From Fimenecus sp963590415 (GTDB taxonomy: Bacteria; Bacillota; Clostridia; Oscillospirales; Acutalibacteraceae): DNA of 43,759 bases. The translations under genes and the position numbers were made by a program. The stretch lies in contig CAVAPB010000019.1 in assembly GCA_963590415.1 (NCBI GenBank), forward strand, positions 1 through 43,759. The letters are read 5' to 3'. This document shows, piece by piece, positions 24,331 through 32,593 of the stretch; the first letter of the stretch is position 1; every line of letters starts with the position of its first letter. Below the pieces are notes generated by a model that did not search any database, was not told where the DNA came from, and was given only the letters and a program-made list of their open reading frames with translations.

Positions 24331-25737
24331 ATGAGCAAGGAAAAATCAAAGGCGGAAGAGCTTAAAGAAAAGCTTTTCTATGTTCCGAAGCATGCTTCGG
24401 AGGTTATTTCGCAGTCGGAAACCGACAAGGCGGACGAGTTCTGTGAAGAATATAAAAACTTCCTCAACAAGGCAAAGACCGAGAGAGAGGCTGTTATATA
24501 TGTTCTCGATAAGGCAAAAAAGAACGGCTATGTCGAGTTTGACAGAGACAAAAAGTATCAGGCGGGCGACAAGGTTTACTATAACAACAGAGGTAAATCG
24601 GTAATTCTTGCCGTTATCGGCAAAAAGAGCCTTAAAGAGGGCATCCGTCTTTCGGCGGCACACATTGACTCGCCGAGGCTTGATATGAAGCAAAATCCGC
24701 TCTATGAGGACTCGGATATAGCTTATTTCAAGACGCATTATTACGGCGGAATAAAGAAATATCAGTGGACGGCAATTCCGCTTTCGCTTCACGGCGTGGT
24801 TGTCAAAAAGGACGGCACAAAGGCTCAGGTCAATGTCGGCGAGGATGACGGCGACCCGAAATTTGTCGTAACTGACCTTCTTCCCCACCTTGCGGCAGAG
24901 CAGATGAAACGCACGCTTGCCGACGGAATAAGGGGCGAGGAGCTCAACATCGTTATCGGTTCACGACCGTTTAAGGATGACGAAGCAAGCGAAAAGGTAA
25001 AGCTCAATGTTATGAATATCCTGTTTGAGAAGTACGGAATTACGGAGAGCGATTTCCTTTCGGCGGAGCTTGAAGCCGTTCCCGCTTTCAAGGCTACGGA
25101 TATAGGCTTTGACCGCAGTATGATAGGCTCTTACGGGCATGACGACAGAGTCTGCGCTTACCCTGCGGCAGAGGCAATTTTCAATATCGAAAATCCCGAT
25201 TACACGGCTGTTACGGTTCTTACCGACAAGGAAGAGATAGGCTCGGAGGGCAACACGGGTCTTAACTCCTCATACTTCAAGTATTTTGTTGCAGACCTTG
25301 CAAATATGCAGGGCGTAAACTATCATACGGTACTTTCAAACACACAGTGCCTTTCCGCCGATGTCAATGCGGCGTTTGACCCGACCTTTGCCGATGTTTC
25401 GGAAAAGAGAAACGCTTCCTATGTGAACAAGGGCGTTGTTATCACAAAGTATACGGGCTCAAGAGGCAAGGCAGGCACAAGCGACGCTTCGGCAGAGTAT
25501 ATGGGCAAGATAAGAAGTATGCTTGACGGCGAAAACATCGTATGGCAGTCGGGCGAGCTCGGCAAGGTTGACGCAGGCGGCGGCGGAACGGTCGCTATGT
25601 ATCTTGCGGCGCTTGATATTGATGTCGTTGACCTCGGCGTACCGGTTCTTTCAATGCACGCACCGTTTGAGGTTGTTGCAAAGCTTGATGTCTATATGGC
25701 TTACAGAGCGTTCAAGGCGTTCTTTGAAGAGAAATAA
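24331..25737 (+). CDS. M18 family zinc aminopeptidase
   Basis: A 468-residue cytosolic enzyme. ATG 24331 is preferred because AGAGGAG is 8 nt away; ATG 24325 overlaps the upstream stop codon and is only 2 nt from that site. The family's metal and catalytic motifs are all present: SAAHIDSPRLDMK (His, Asp), SYGHDDRVCAYP, TDKEEIGSEGNTG (catalytic and metal Glu) and a terminal SMHAPFEV His. M18 enzymes form dodecameric particles and remove N-terminal residues, often acidic or hydrophobic. It is the last gene of the yyzM-prfA operon. Confidence 0.94.
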   Translation: MSKEKSKAEELKEKLFYVPKHASEVISQSETDKADEFCEEYKNFLNKAKTEREAVIYVLDKAKKNGYVEFDRDKKYQAGDKVYYNNRGKSVILAVIGKKSLKEGIRLSAAHIDSPRLDMKQNPLYEDSDIAYFKTHYYGGIKKYQWTAIPLSLHGVVVKKDGTKAQVNVGEDDGDPKFVVTDLLPHLAAEQMKRTLADGIRGEELNIVIGSRPFKDDEASEKVKLNVMNILFEKYGITESDFLSAELEAVPAFKATDIGFDRSMIGSYGHDDRVCAYPAAEAIFNIENPDYTAVTVLTDKEEIGSEGNTGLNSSYFKYFVADLANMQGVNYHTVLSNTQCLSADVNAAFDPTFADVSEKRNASYVNKGVVITKYTGSRGKAGTSDASAEYMGKIRSMLDGENIVWQSGELGKVDAGGGGTVAMYLAALDIDVVDLGVPVLSMHAPFEVVAKLDVYMAYRAFKAFFEEK

Positions 25738-25748
25738 TAGATTTTGAG

Positions 25749-25777
25749 GGGCGAATCTTGACAGATTCGCCCTTTTT
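25749..25777 (+). terminator. intrinsic terminator after the aminopeptidase gene
   Basis: GGGCGAATC (25749-25757) pairs perfectly with GATTCGCCC (25764-25772), followed by TTTTT. Confidence 0.9.
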
Positions 25778-25803
25778 ATGGAAATTTTTCTATTTGTTAA
25801 TAA

Positions 25804-25821
25804 TGTGTTAAATATTACACA
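25804..25821. promoter_or_regulatory. candidate PadR operator
   Basis: TGTGT-N8-ACACA, an inverted repeat with the 8-nt spacing usual in PadR operators (ATGT-N8-ACAT type), lies just upstream of the -35 box. A second pair, TACAA...TTGTA, spans the promoter itself. Confidence 0.5.
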
Positions 25822-25826
25822 GTATA

Positions 25827-25855
25827 TTGCATTACAAGATAGCGTGTGATATATT
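25827..25855 (+). promoter_or_regulatory. sigma-A-type promoter of the padR operon
   Basis: TTGCAT (25827-25832), exact 17-nt spacer, TATATT (25850-25855). The start codon of padR is 40 nt downstream. Confidence 0.7.
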
Positions 25856-25894
25856 GTATTCGTAATAAAATAATATCGTGAAAGGAGAGACGCA

Positions 25895-26221
25895 ATGAAT
25901 ACGCAGTTCAAAAAAGGCGTGCTTGAGCTCTGTGTTTTGTCACAACTGCGGCAGGGCGACAAATACGGTTATGAGCTTGCGGACGCCGTCGGAAAGCAGA
26001 TAGATGTGTCCGAGGGAACGATTTATCCCTTGTTGAAACGCCTTCGCAACGAAGGATATTTTGAAGTGTATCTCAAGGAGTCGCCCACGGGGCCTGCAAG
26101 AAAGTATTACAGACTTACCCAAAAGGGCAGGGACACGCAGGCGGCGCTTGAAAAAGAATGGAATGAATTTACGCTTTGCGTTTCAAATTTGTTAGGAGGC
26201 GACGGTAATGACCAAGGTTGA
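25895..26221 (+). CDS. PadR family transcriptional regulator
   Basis: A 108-residue protein with the PadR winged helix: FKKGVLELCVLSQLRQGDKYGYEL, VSEGTIYPLLKRL and a wing with GPARKYYRLTQKGR. PadR proteins are repressors that respond to small molecules or stress. AAAGGAG lies about 9 nt upstream of the ATG. It overlaps the next gene by 14 nt. Its probable operator just upstream suggests it controls its own operon, a PadR/DUF1700/DUF4097/PspC envelope module. Confidence 0.93.
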   Translation: MNTQFKKGVLELCVLSQLRQGDKYGYELADAVGKQIDVSEGTIYPLLKRLRNEGYFEVYLKESPTGPARKYYRLTQKGRDTQAALEKEWNEFTLCVSNLLGGDGNDQG

Positions 26222-26756
26222 ATTTTTACAGGAATTATACAATCATCTCTCGGGCTTTTCGCCTGCGGAGCGTGATGAGATAATACAGGACTTCGAGGAG
26301 CATTTTTCAGCCGGAATCGAGCTCGGAAAAAGCGAAGAACAGATTTGCGAGGAACTCGGAACTCCGTACAGCTGTGCTATGCAGTATGTAAATTCGCAGC
26401 AGACTTCATCGGCGGTCTACGCAGGCGAACGGCACGAAACGGAAAAAATACCGTCCGTCAAAGCTCCACAGACATATCAGAAGCCGAATTTCGACAGAAG
26501 GAACAAAACCCTGTGGACATTGGCTTTTGCGTTTTTTGTACTGTGCGCACTCGGAGTGTACCCGACATCAGTAATGCTTATACTTTCGCCGATAATGCTT
26601 GTGCTTGTCGCAATTTTTGCGGTAGCCGCAGTACCCTCCGGGGCAATGATAGGTTTTCTCACTTCACTGAGCGTAATGTTTGTATGCATGGGGCTTCTTA
26701 TGTTTGCGATTATGACATATCTGCTCAAGCTCAGCTTCCGCAAGGCGGGCTTATAA
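26208..26756 (+). CDS. DUF1700 (HAAS) membrane protein
   Basis: A 182-residue protein. Residues 1-65 form the HAAS/DUF1700 helical domain (LYNHLSGFSPAERDEIIQDFEEHF, then EEQICEELGTPYSCAMQYV). After a polar linker come three membrane segments in the last 90 residues. DUF1700 proteins are nearly always encoded directly after PadR regulators and are thought to work with them, perhaps as membrane-bound sensors. The start overlaps padR, with GGAGG inside the padR 3' end. Confidence 0.9.
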   Translation: MTKVEFLQELYNHLSGFSPAERDEIIQDFEEHFSAGIELGKSEEQICEELGTPYSCAMQYVNSQQTSSAVYAGERHETEKIPSVKAPQTYQKPNFDRRNKTLWTLAFAFFVLCALGVYPTSVMLILSPIMLVLVAIFAVAAVPSGAMIGFLTSLSVMFVCMGLLMFAIMTYLLKLSFRKAGL

Positions 26757-26768
26757 GGAGGGTGTAAC

Positions 26769-27716
26769 ATGAAAAAATTTATAATTGTAACAGCGATTAT
26801 TCTTGTTATTTCCGCAATATCGTCTCTCTGTTTTTTTGCGGCGCTCGGAACGGAGTTCGTGCAGTATGCGGCAGACGGAAATTTTGACGGCGCTTTAGAA
26901 AAGCTTGAGGATAAAATTGAAGCGATAGGCGACGGAATAGAAGCGAAATATTCTTATGATGAGATTGACGATATAGACGATGATGACTGGTATCTGAGCA
27001 ATAAGACAACTGTCAAATCGGAGGAATACACCGCTGACAGCATTGTTATCGGCTCGGATTCGGTTGAGGTGATTATGATGCCGTCTTCAGACGGTAAGCT
27101 CTCCGCCAAGATTATGACATACTCAAGGAACGGAGATGACGAAGCTACGGAGCCGATTGTGCTTAAAGACTTCAGTGATGACAGCAGGGAATACAAACTG
27201 TTTATTAAGGCGCGTGAGCAGTCTTATTTATATAAAACCAAGGCTGTTGTTTATATTCCCGAAAATGTGAGAAATGTTGAATTTTACGCTTCGTCGGGTG
27301 AATTTAAAGCTGACGGCGGAATTACCCTTGACAGTCTCACCGTGGATATCGGTACGGGTAATGCCGATTTGGAAAGGGCCGATATCGACAAATGCAGCGT
27401 CAATATTAAATCGGGTAAGGCGGACATCGAAAACGGATTTACGGCGCACAGCTCGCTGACCGTCCGTATCACAACAGGCGAAATAGATTGCAAACTTCCC
27501 GTTGCGAACGGCTATAGCTTATCTTACAGCGCACAAAGCTGCGAGCTTGACGGCAGTACGGCGTTGCTCAACGCAACGCTTCTTGATGAAAACGGGGTTA
27601 TAACAAATACCTTGGGGCGTACGGGCAAAATAATTTCATCGGGCACGGCGGACAATATGCTTGAAGCCGATTTAAGCGTAGAGTCCGGAAAAATAGAATT
27701 TGATACAGATTATTAA
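26769..27716 (+). CDS. DUF4097-like membrane-anchored beta-repeat protein
   Basis: A 315-residue protein with an N-terminal membrane helix (about 4-27) and an acidic stalk (DEIDDIDDDDW). The C-terminal 190 residues contain regularly spaced strands of the DUF4097 type (VDIGTGNADLERADIDKCSVNI and similar turns of about 20 residues), predicted to form a beta-helix-like stack outside the membrane. DUF4097 proteins accompany PspC and PadR/DUF1700 genes, as in the Bacillus yvlABCD operon. An envelope-stress role is an inference from this company. AAGGAGG lies just upstream. Confidence 0.85.
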   Translation: MKKFIIVTAIILVISAISSLCFFAALGTEFVQYAADGNFDGALEKLEDKIEAIGDGIEAKYSYDEIDDIDDDDWYLSNKTTVKSEEYTADSIVIGSDSVEVIMMPSSDGKLSAKIMTYSRNGDDEATEPIVLKDFSDDSREYKLFIKAREQSYLYKTKAVVYIPENVRNVEFYASSGEFKADGGITLDSLTVDIGTGNADLERADIDKCSVNIKSGKADIENGFTAHSSLTVRITTGEIDCKLPVANGYSLSYSAQSCELDGSTALLNATLLDENGVITNTLGRTGKIISSGTADNMLEADLSVESGKIEFDTDY

Positions 27717-27736
27717 AAACAAAGGAGATATTAAAA

Positions 27737-27943
27737 ATGAAGAAAAAACTTTATAAAAGCAATCGCGACAGAATGTTGGCAGGCGTACTCGGCGGCTTTG
27801 CGGAGTATATTGGCGTTGACTCGACAGTTGTAAGACTTGTTTACGCACTTCTCTCGCTGTTTTCGGCAGGCTTCCCGGGAATTCTCTTTTATATCATCTG
27901 CGCTCTCATAATTCCCGACGAGCCGTTTGATGTCGAGCAGTAA
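27737..27943 (+). CDS. PspC domain membrane protein
   Basis: A 68-residue PspC-domain protein: KKLYKSNRDRMLAGVLGGFAEYIGVDSTVVRL, then a hydrophobic segment and ALIIPDEP. PspC in enterobacteria is a toxin-like sensor of membrane stress; in Firmicutes single-domain versions occur with DUF4097 and LiaI-type proteins. AAAGGAG lies about 9 nt before the ATG. It is the fourth gene of the padR operon, 20 nt after the DUF4097 gene. Confidence 0.92.
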   Translation: MKKKLYKSNRDRMLAGVLGGFAEYIGVDSTVVRLVYALLSLFSAGFPGILFYIICALIIPDEPFDVEQ

Positions 27944-28010
27944 TCGGAAATTTCGTCTGAAAACGCCCGTGAGCGTGTAAAAACAACAGCATAAGACGAC
28001 ACGGTTTTCG

Positions 28011-28057
28011 CCGTACCGAGGATATAATTTTTTTGAAAAATTATGTTTAAGGTACGG
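28011..28057 (+). promoter_or_regulatory. nested hairpin in the spoIIE leader
   Basis: CCGTACC (28011-28017) pairs with GGTACGG (28051-28057); within it ATAATTTTT (28024-28032) pairs with AAAAATTAT (28036-28044) around TTG. The outer right arm covers the AAGG ribosome binding site and reaches the first base of the GTG start codon. Confidence 0.6.
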
Positions 28058-30399
28058 TGATTTTTTTGAAAACCATACAGGAGATAAGTCGCATATATTC
28101 CGATGCGAGCGCCGAAAAAATTGAAAAAATATCAAGACAGGCGATAAAACAGCTGTTTTGTTTCCTGCTCGGACTGCTCTGCGGTTCGATAAACGAGCTT
28201 GACACATTTTCTCCGTTTGCCGTGGGCTATGTGACTGCGGTTTCGGGCAAATATACGGTTTCGGCGGGGCTCGGTGCAGCGGCGGGCTATATTTTAACGC
28301 AGGACAACCTGTCGGCATTGCGATATATAGCGGCGATAATCTGTTCGGTAATACTTATAAAGCTTACCGACGAGCTTGAAAAAATCAAAAAGTTCAGACT
28401 TCTGCCGTCCTGTATCGCTTTTATGTCGCTGTTTCTGACAAGTATGGCGGTGCTATTTGCCTCGGAAATTTCTGTAAGATCGTTTATGATTTTTCTTTGC
28501 GAGGCGGTGCTCGGATTTGCGTTGTCGTTCGTCTTTTCGACGGCGTTTGACGCAGTTGGGGCATATCAAAAACAGGGCGGATTTACTGCACGGGATATTA
28601 TATTTGTCGGTGCGTTTTTGTCCGTCATTTTGCTTTCGCTGTCGGGAATAACCCTGTTTTCCGTCTCGCCTGCAAGAATAATAGGTGTGTTTGCACTGAT
28701 ACTTGCCTCTTATATCTATAAAGAAGCGGGCGGCGCAGGCTTCGGCGTTGCGCTTGGGCTTGCAATGTCGCTTAATAGCGGCGTGGGGGCTTCGGGTGTT
28801 GCTTATGCGGTAACGGGGCTTGTGAGCGGAATGTTTTCGCATTTCAACAGAGCTGTGAGTACGGCGTCCGGCTTTATTGCTTTTTCGGCGGCTTTTCTGT
28901 TTGAAAACGGCTCTGTCGAAAAAATGTATCTTCTTATTGAAACGGCGGTGGCTTGCATCGTGTTTCTGTGCATACCCGAAAAGGCCCTTCGCTCACTGAC
29001 GGGCGGATTTTATGAGCGCCGTGAACCCGTGAATGTGAATTCGCAGCGCCTTGCTCTGCTTGAAAGGCTTAAAAATGCTTCGTCGGCGGTCGAAGAGGTT
29101 TCGGGAGCGGTCAACGCCGCCTCGGAGATACTCAAAAGCCGTGAGCCCGAAACTGAGCTTGATGTATATTCGAGGGTCAGGGCAGGGGTATGTGCCGACT
29201 GTCGGCTCAGTTCGTTTTGCTGGAATAAAAACTTTGCCGACTGCAAAAAGGCGTTTGATACGATGAGCGAAACGCTTAAAAATAACGGGGTTGTCAATTC
29301 AAACACCCTGCCGCCGTTTTTGAAAGGCTGCTGCGTTAAATCGGACGAGATAACGGACAGCTTTAATAAAATTTACATAGGCTATGTATCGTCAAGGGCG
29401 GCTCGGGAGAAAATTGAAAAAATGAGAAGCATATCCTCCCGCCAGTTCGGAGGTATGTGCGATATTCTCACGGAAATATCCGAGGAATTTACAAAGGAAA
29501 TCGATTTTGCTGACGACATTTCCAAAAATGTTGAGGATTTGCTTATATCCTCTTTTGATGTTTTTCCCGAAACTCTTGTGTGCAAAAATTCCGAAAACGG
29601 GAAGCTGAAAATTGAGTTTACATTCCGTAAAAAGAGCGGAAAAATAAACGAATATGAGCTGCGCAAGGCGTTGGAGGGAGTGTGCTCTGTTAAACTGGAC
29701 AGGCCGTCCGTTACTTCTTCGGGGGACGAGGCGTGCGTGTGCTTTTGCGAAAAGACCGTTTTCCGAGTAGATGTTGCGGCGTCAAGGAGCGTTGCCGACA
29801 AGGATAAATATTGCGGCGACAGCTTTGAAAGCTTCTATGACGGCAAGGGTAATTTTAATGTCGTTTTGAGCGACGGAATGGGAACGGGAATGAGGGCGGC
29901 GGTCGATTCGTCGCTTGCGAGCTCAATGACGGCGAAGCTCATACGCTCGGGCTTTTCGCTTCCGGCGGCATTTCGGCTTGTGAATTCCGCACTTATGCTC
30001 AAATCGACCGAGGAGTCGCTCGCAACGCTTGATGTCCTGTCAATAGACCTCTACACGGGCAACGCAAGGCTTTGCAAGGCGGGTGCGGCGGCAACGCTTG
30101 TAAAGAAAAGAGAAAACGTAACGGCCGTCAACCGTGCCTCTATGCCGTTGGGCATTCTTGAGGAGGCCGATTTCGTGTCGACCGAATTCAAGCTTCGCAG
30201 GGGCGATACGGCGGTTATGGCAAGCGACGGAGCGTTTGAGTACTCGCTCAATACTGCAAAAACGATACTTTCGGGAACAAACGACCTTTCCGTTGACGAG
30301 CTTTCGGAAAAAATCACAGAAACAGCCAAGCGTGAAAGAGGCAAAAAACCGATTGACGATGTTACGGTTATTGCACTGAAATTAGTGCCAAATGAATAA
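28057..30399 (+). CDS. spoIIE: stage II sporulation protein E (PP2C-type serine phosphatase)
   Basis: A 780-residue protein. About eight to ten membrane segments fill residues 30-310, followed by a central regulatory region (about 320-580, with cysteine-rich VCADCRLSSFCWNKNF) and a PP2C-type phosphatase domain from about residue 586 (VVLSDGMGTGMRAAVDSSL, LSIDLYTGNARLCKAGAA, MASDGAFEY metal-binding aspartates). SpoIIE dephosphorylates SpoIIAA, which releases sigma-F in the forespore, and helps form the polar septum. GTG 28057 is taken as start, with AAGG 4 nt upstream; TTG 28066 is an alternative. Confidence 0.94.
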   Translation: MIFLKTIQEISRIYSDASAEKIEKISRQAIKQLFCFLLGLLCGSINELDTFSPFAVGYVTAVSGKYTVSAGLGAAAGYILTQDNLSALRYIAAIICSVILIKLTDELEKIKKFRLLPSCIAFMSLFLTSMAVLFASEISVRSFMIFLCEAVLGFALSFVFSTAFDAVGAYQKQGGFTARDIIFVGAFLSVILLSLSGITLFSVSPARIIGVFALILASYIYKEAGGAGFGVALGLAMSLNSGVGASGVAYAVTGLVSGMFSHFNRAVSTASGFIAFSAAFLFENGSVEKMYLLIETAVACIVFLCIPEKALRSLTGGFYERREPVNVNSQRLALLERLKNASSAVEEVSGAVNAASEILKSREPETELDVYSRVRAGVCADCRLSSFCWNKNFADCKKAFDTMSETLKNNGVVNSNTLPPFLKGCCVKSDEITDSFNKIYIGYVSSRAAREKIEKMRSISSRQFGGMCDILTEISEEFTKEIDFADDISKNVEDLLISSFDVFPETLVCKNSENGKLKIEFTFRKKSGKINEYELRKALEGVCSVKLDRPSVTSSGDEACVCFCEKTVFRVDVAASRSVADKDKYCGDSFESFYDGKGNFNVVLSDGMGTGMRAAVDSSLASSMTAKLIRSGFSLPAAFRLVNSALMLKSTEESLATLDVLSIDLYTGNARLCKAGAAATLVKKRENVTAVNRASMPLGILEEADFVSTEFKLRRGDTAVMASDGAFEYSLNTAKTILSGTNDLSVDELSEKITETAKRERGKKPIDDVTVIALKLVPNE

Positions 30400-30446
30400 A
30401 AAAGGCAGGAAAAAACTGAAAATTTACATAAAAACTAAAGAATTGA

Positions 30447-30475
30447 TTGACAAGCGGCGAAATTTATTGTAAATT
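30447..30475 (+). promoter_or_regulatory. sigma-A-type promoter of the LTPEE three-gene operon
   Basis: TTGACA (30447-30452), exact 17-nt spacer, TAAATT (30470-30475). It is followed 67 nt later by ATG 30542 with AAAGGGG in between. Confidence 0.75.
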
Positions 30476-30541
30476 TTATATGTATTGATTGATAATGCAC
30501 AATTATACGCCAAGAAGAATTTGAAAGGGGATATTTTTCAA

Positions 30542-31549
30542 ATGGCAAAAAACAAACCTGTTCTGACTCCCGAGGAGTTGGAAGCTAAAAACGCAAGGAA
30601 GGCAGAGAAGAATAAAATCTTCGGCGAGACCTTCGTAAAATCGCTTGCGATATTGATGTCTATCGTGCTTGTTTATTCAATTGTTTACATAGCATTCGGA
30701 CAGGGTACTACGATTGAGCAGAAGATTGTTACACAAGGCAGCTCAAACACTTCGGGCGGCAGCAGCTCATCATCAAGCAGCTCATCATCAAGCAACTCAT
30801 CGAGCTCATCTGACAGCTCTGCGTCATCGGATTCAAATTCAAGCAGCGACAGTTCGTCATCGTCTTCTTCGGAGGCGGGCGAAGTAGCAAAGCTTATCAA
30901 CAGCGCAACAAAGGCTGCTGTTGATGCAAAAGCAGGCTACGACTGGGAAAGACACTGCACGGTTGAAAACATCGATGTAGGTTCTGCTACAAGCACACTT
31001 AATAAGATTATTCAGGGCGTTGACTCCAGCGCAGACCTTAACTCGGTTGTCGGCGGCTTCCTCGGCAGAGGCGATCAGAAGCAGACCTGCCCCAAGGGTC
31101 AGACTCTTGACACAATTGATGTTCAGAAGGACGACGGTACAACGGAGAAGCTTTATCACGGTTCAAGTTACACCCTTAAGGCTACAAACCTTCAGGCTGG
31201 CGATATTCAGAACCTTACCGTAAACGGCGATACATACGAGTTCACAATTCCGGATTCGACCAATCCCGACAGAAACGGCAACAATGCTCTTTCGAGATTT
31301 ACAAACGATATCGTTATCCAGAGCGAGGTCGACGCAGAAATTAAGAGCTATGTATCTGTTGTAACCGTAAACTCCGTAACCGCAAACTATAAGAACATCA
31401 AGGTTAAGGCTGTTATCACAGACGGTAAGCTTCAGAGCCTTGAATATTCGTATGCGGCTGACGCTGAAATTCAGCTCAAGGCAATCGTTTCGATTACAGG
31501 TACAGGTAACCTTAACGCAAACGCTAAATATTCTAACTTTGTATACTAA
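30542..31549 (+). CDS. single-pass membrane protein with Ser-rich stalk and duplicated C-terminal domain, copy 1
   Basis: I do not recognise the family. From ATG 30542 the product is 335 residues: a charged cytosolic N-terminus (MAKNKPVLTPEELEAK), one membrane helix at about 31-53, a stalk made almost only of Ser with a few Asn, Asp and Ala (about 70-115), and a C-terminal domain of about 220 residues starting near VAKLINSATKA. That domain has two cysteines (RHCTVEN, KQTCPKG) and a strand-rich second half. It differs by one residue (S to N in GVDSSAD) from the next gene's domain. The stalk suggests display beyond the cell wall. Confidence 0.8.
   Translation: MAKNKPVLTPEELEAKNARKAEKNKIFGETFVKSLAILMSIVLVYSIVYIAFGQGTTIEQKIVTQGSSNTSGGSSSSSSSSSSSNSSSSSDSSASSDSNSSSDSSSSSSSEAGEVAKLINSATKAAVDAKAGYDWERHCTVENIDVGSATSTLNKIIQGVDSSADLNSVVGGFLGRGDQKQTCPKGQTLDTIDVQKDDGTTEKLYHGSSYTLKATNLQAGDIQNLTVNGDTYEFTIPDSTNPDRNGNNALSRFTNDIVIQSEVDAEIKSYVSVVTVNSVTANYKNIKVKAVITDGKLQSLEYSYAADAEIQLKAIVSITGTGNLNANAKYSNFVY
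30884..31549 (+). repeat. 666-bp duplicated coding segment, copy 1
   Basis: Nearly identical to 31909-32574 at a fixed offset of 1025 bp. Only scattered differences are seen, mostly silent. The segment starts at the domain boundary and ends with the stop codon. Confidence 0.95.
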
Positions 31550-31569
31550 TTCTTGGGAGGTAGCTTAAA

Positions 31570-32574
31570 ATGGCAAAGAAAGAGAAAGTTCAGTTAACTC
31601 CTGAGGAGATTGCTGACAGAAAGATTCGCAGATCAAACGGTTGGACCCGTTTCTGGGCTATATTTCTTTCATTCGTACTTGTTGCGGGTGTGTTCGGAAT
31701 TGCACGCTCAAAGGGTCTTGATGCTTCGGCAAGCGAGGATGTTTCCGTAACAAACAGCGCAAACGGCGGCGCAGCTAATGCGTCAAGCTCAAGCTCGTGG
31801 GATGACGGCTCGTCAAGCAGCTCGTCAAGCAGCAGCTCGTCAAGCAGCGACGCAGCGGCTTCGAGCGATTCGGGCTCTGCAACCGCAGGCTCAACCGACG
31901 CGGCTTCAGTAGCATCGCTTATCAACAGCGCAACAAAGGCTGCTGTTGACGCAAAAGCAGGCTACGATTGGGAAAGACACTGCACGGTTGAAAACATCGA
32001 TGTAGGTTCCGCTACAAGCACACTTAATAAGATTATTCAGGGCGTTGACTCAAACGCAGACCTTAACTCGGTTGTCGGCGGCTTCCTCGGCAGAGGCGAT
32101 CAGAAGCAGACCTGCCCCAAGGGTCAGACTCTTGACACAATTGATGTTCAGAAGGACGACGGTACAACGGAGAAGCTTTATCACGGTTCAAGTTACACCC
32201 TTAAGGCTACAAACCTTCAGGCTGGCGATATTCAGAACCTTACCGTAAACGGCGATACATACGAGTTCACAATTCCGGATTCGACCAATCCCGACAGAAA
32301 CGGCAACAATGCTCTTTCGAGATTTACAAACGATATCGTTATCCAGAGCGAGGTCGACGCAGAAATTAAGAGCTATGTATCTGTTGTAACCGTAAACTCC
32401 GTAACCGCAAACTATAAGAACATCAAGGTTAAGGCTGTTATCACAGACGGTAAGCTTCAGAGCCTTGAATATTCGTATGCGGCTGACGCTGAAATTCAGC
32501 TCAAGGCAATCGTTTCGATTACAGGTACAGGTAACCTTAACGCTAACGCTAAATACTCCAACTTTGTATATTGA
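31570..32574 (+). CDS. single-pass membrane protein with Ser-rich stalk and duplicated C-terminal domain, copy 2
   Basis: A 334-residue paralogue of the gene before it, starting 20 nt downstream with GGGAGGTAG. It has the same layout: MAKKEKVQLTPEEIADRK, a membrane helix at about 26-46, a Ser/Asp/Ala-rich stalk (about 70-115) and the same C-terminal domain with one substitution. The N-terminal halves are clearly diverged between the two genes while the C-terminal coding DNA is almost identical. This points to recent duplication or gene conversion of the outer domain only. The function is unknown. Confidence 0.8.
   Translation: MAKKEKVQLTPEEIADRKIRRSNGWTRFWAIFLSFVLVAGVFGIARSKGLDASASEDVSVTNSANGGAANASSSSSWDDGSSSSSSSSSSSSSDAAASSDSGSATAGSTDAASVASLINSATKAAVDAKAGYDWERHCTVENIDVGSATSTLNKIIQGVDSNADLNSVVGGFLGRGDQKQTCPKGQTLDTIDVQKDDGTTEKLYHGSSYTLKATNLQAGDIQNLTVNGDTYEFTIPDSTNPDRNGNNALSRFTNDIVIQSEVDAEIKSYVSVVTVNSVTANYKNIKVKAVITDGKLQSLEYSYAADAEIQLKAIVSITGTGNLNANAKYSNFVY
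31909..32574 (+). repeat. 666-bp duplicated coding segment, copy 2
   Basis: Partner of 30884-31549. Visible differences cluster at the two ends (GTAGCATCG for GTAGCAAAG; AACGCTAACGC and TACTCC near the stop). Confidence 0.95.
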
Positions 32575-32593
32575 TTCTAAGGAGGAAACTTAA

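Noticed and set aside
27731..28318. 195-residue minus-strand ORF opposite PspC and the spoIIE start
   Set aside because: It is antisense to two recognised genes, its composition is implausible (many Pro, Arg and Cys), and it has no start signal.
30685..30900. Acidic minus-strand ORF in the Ser-rich stalk
   Set aside because: It is the antisense of TCA/TCG/AGC serine codons, which read as Asp, Glu and Leu on the other strand.
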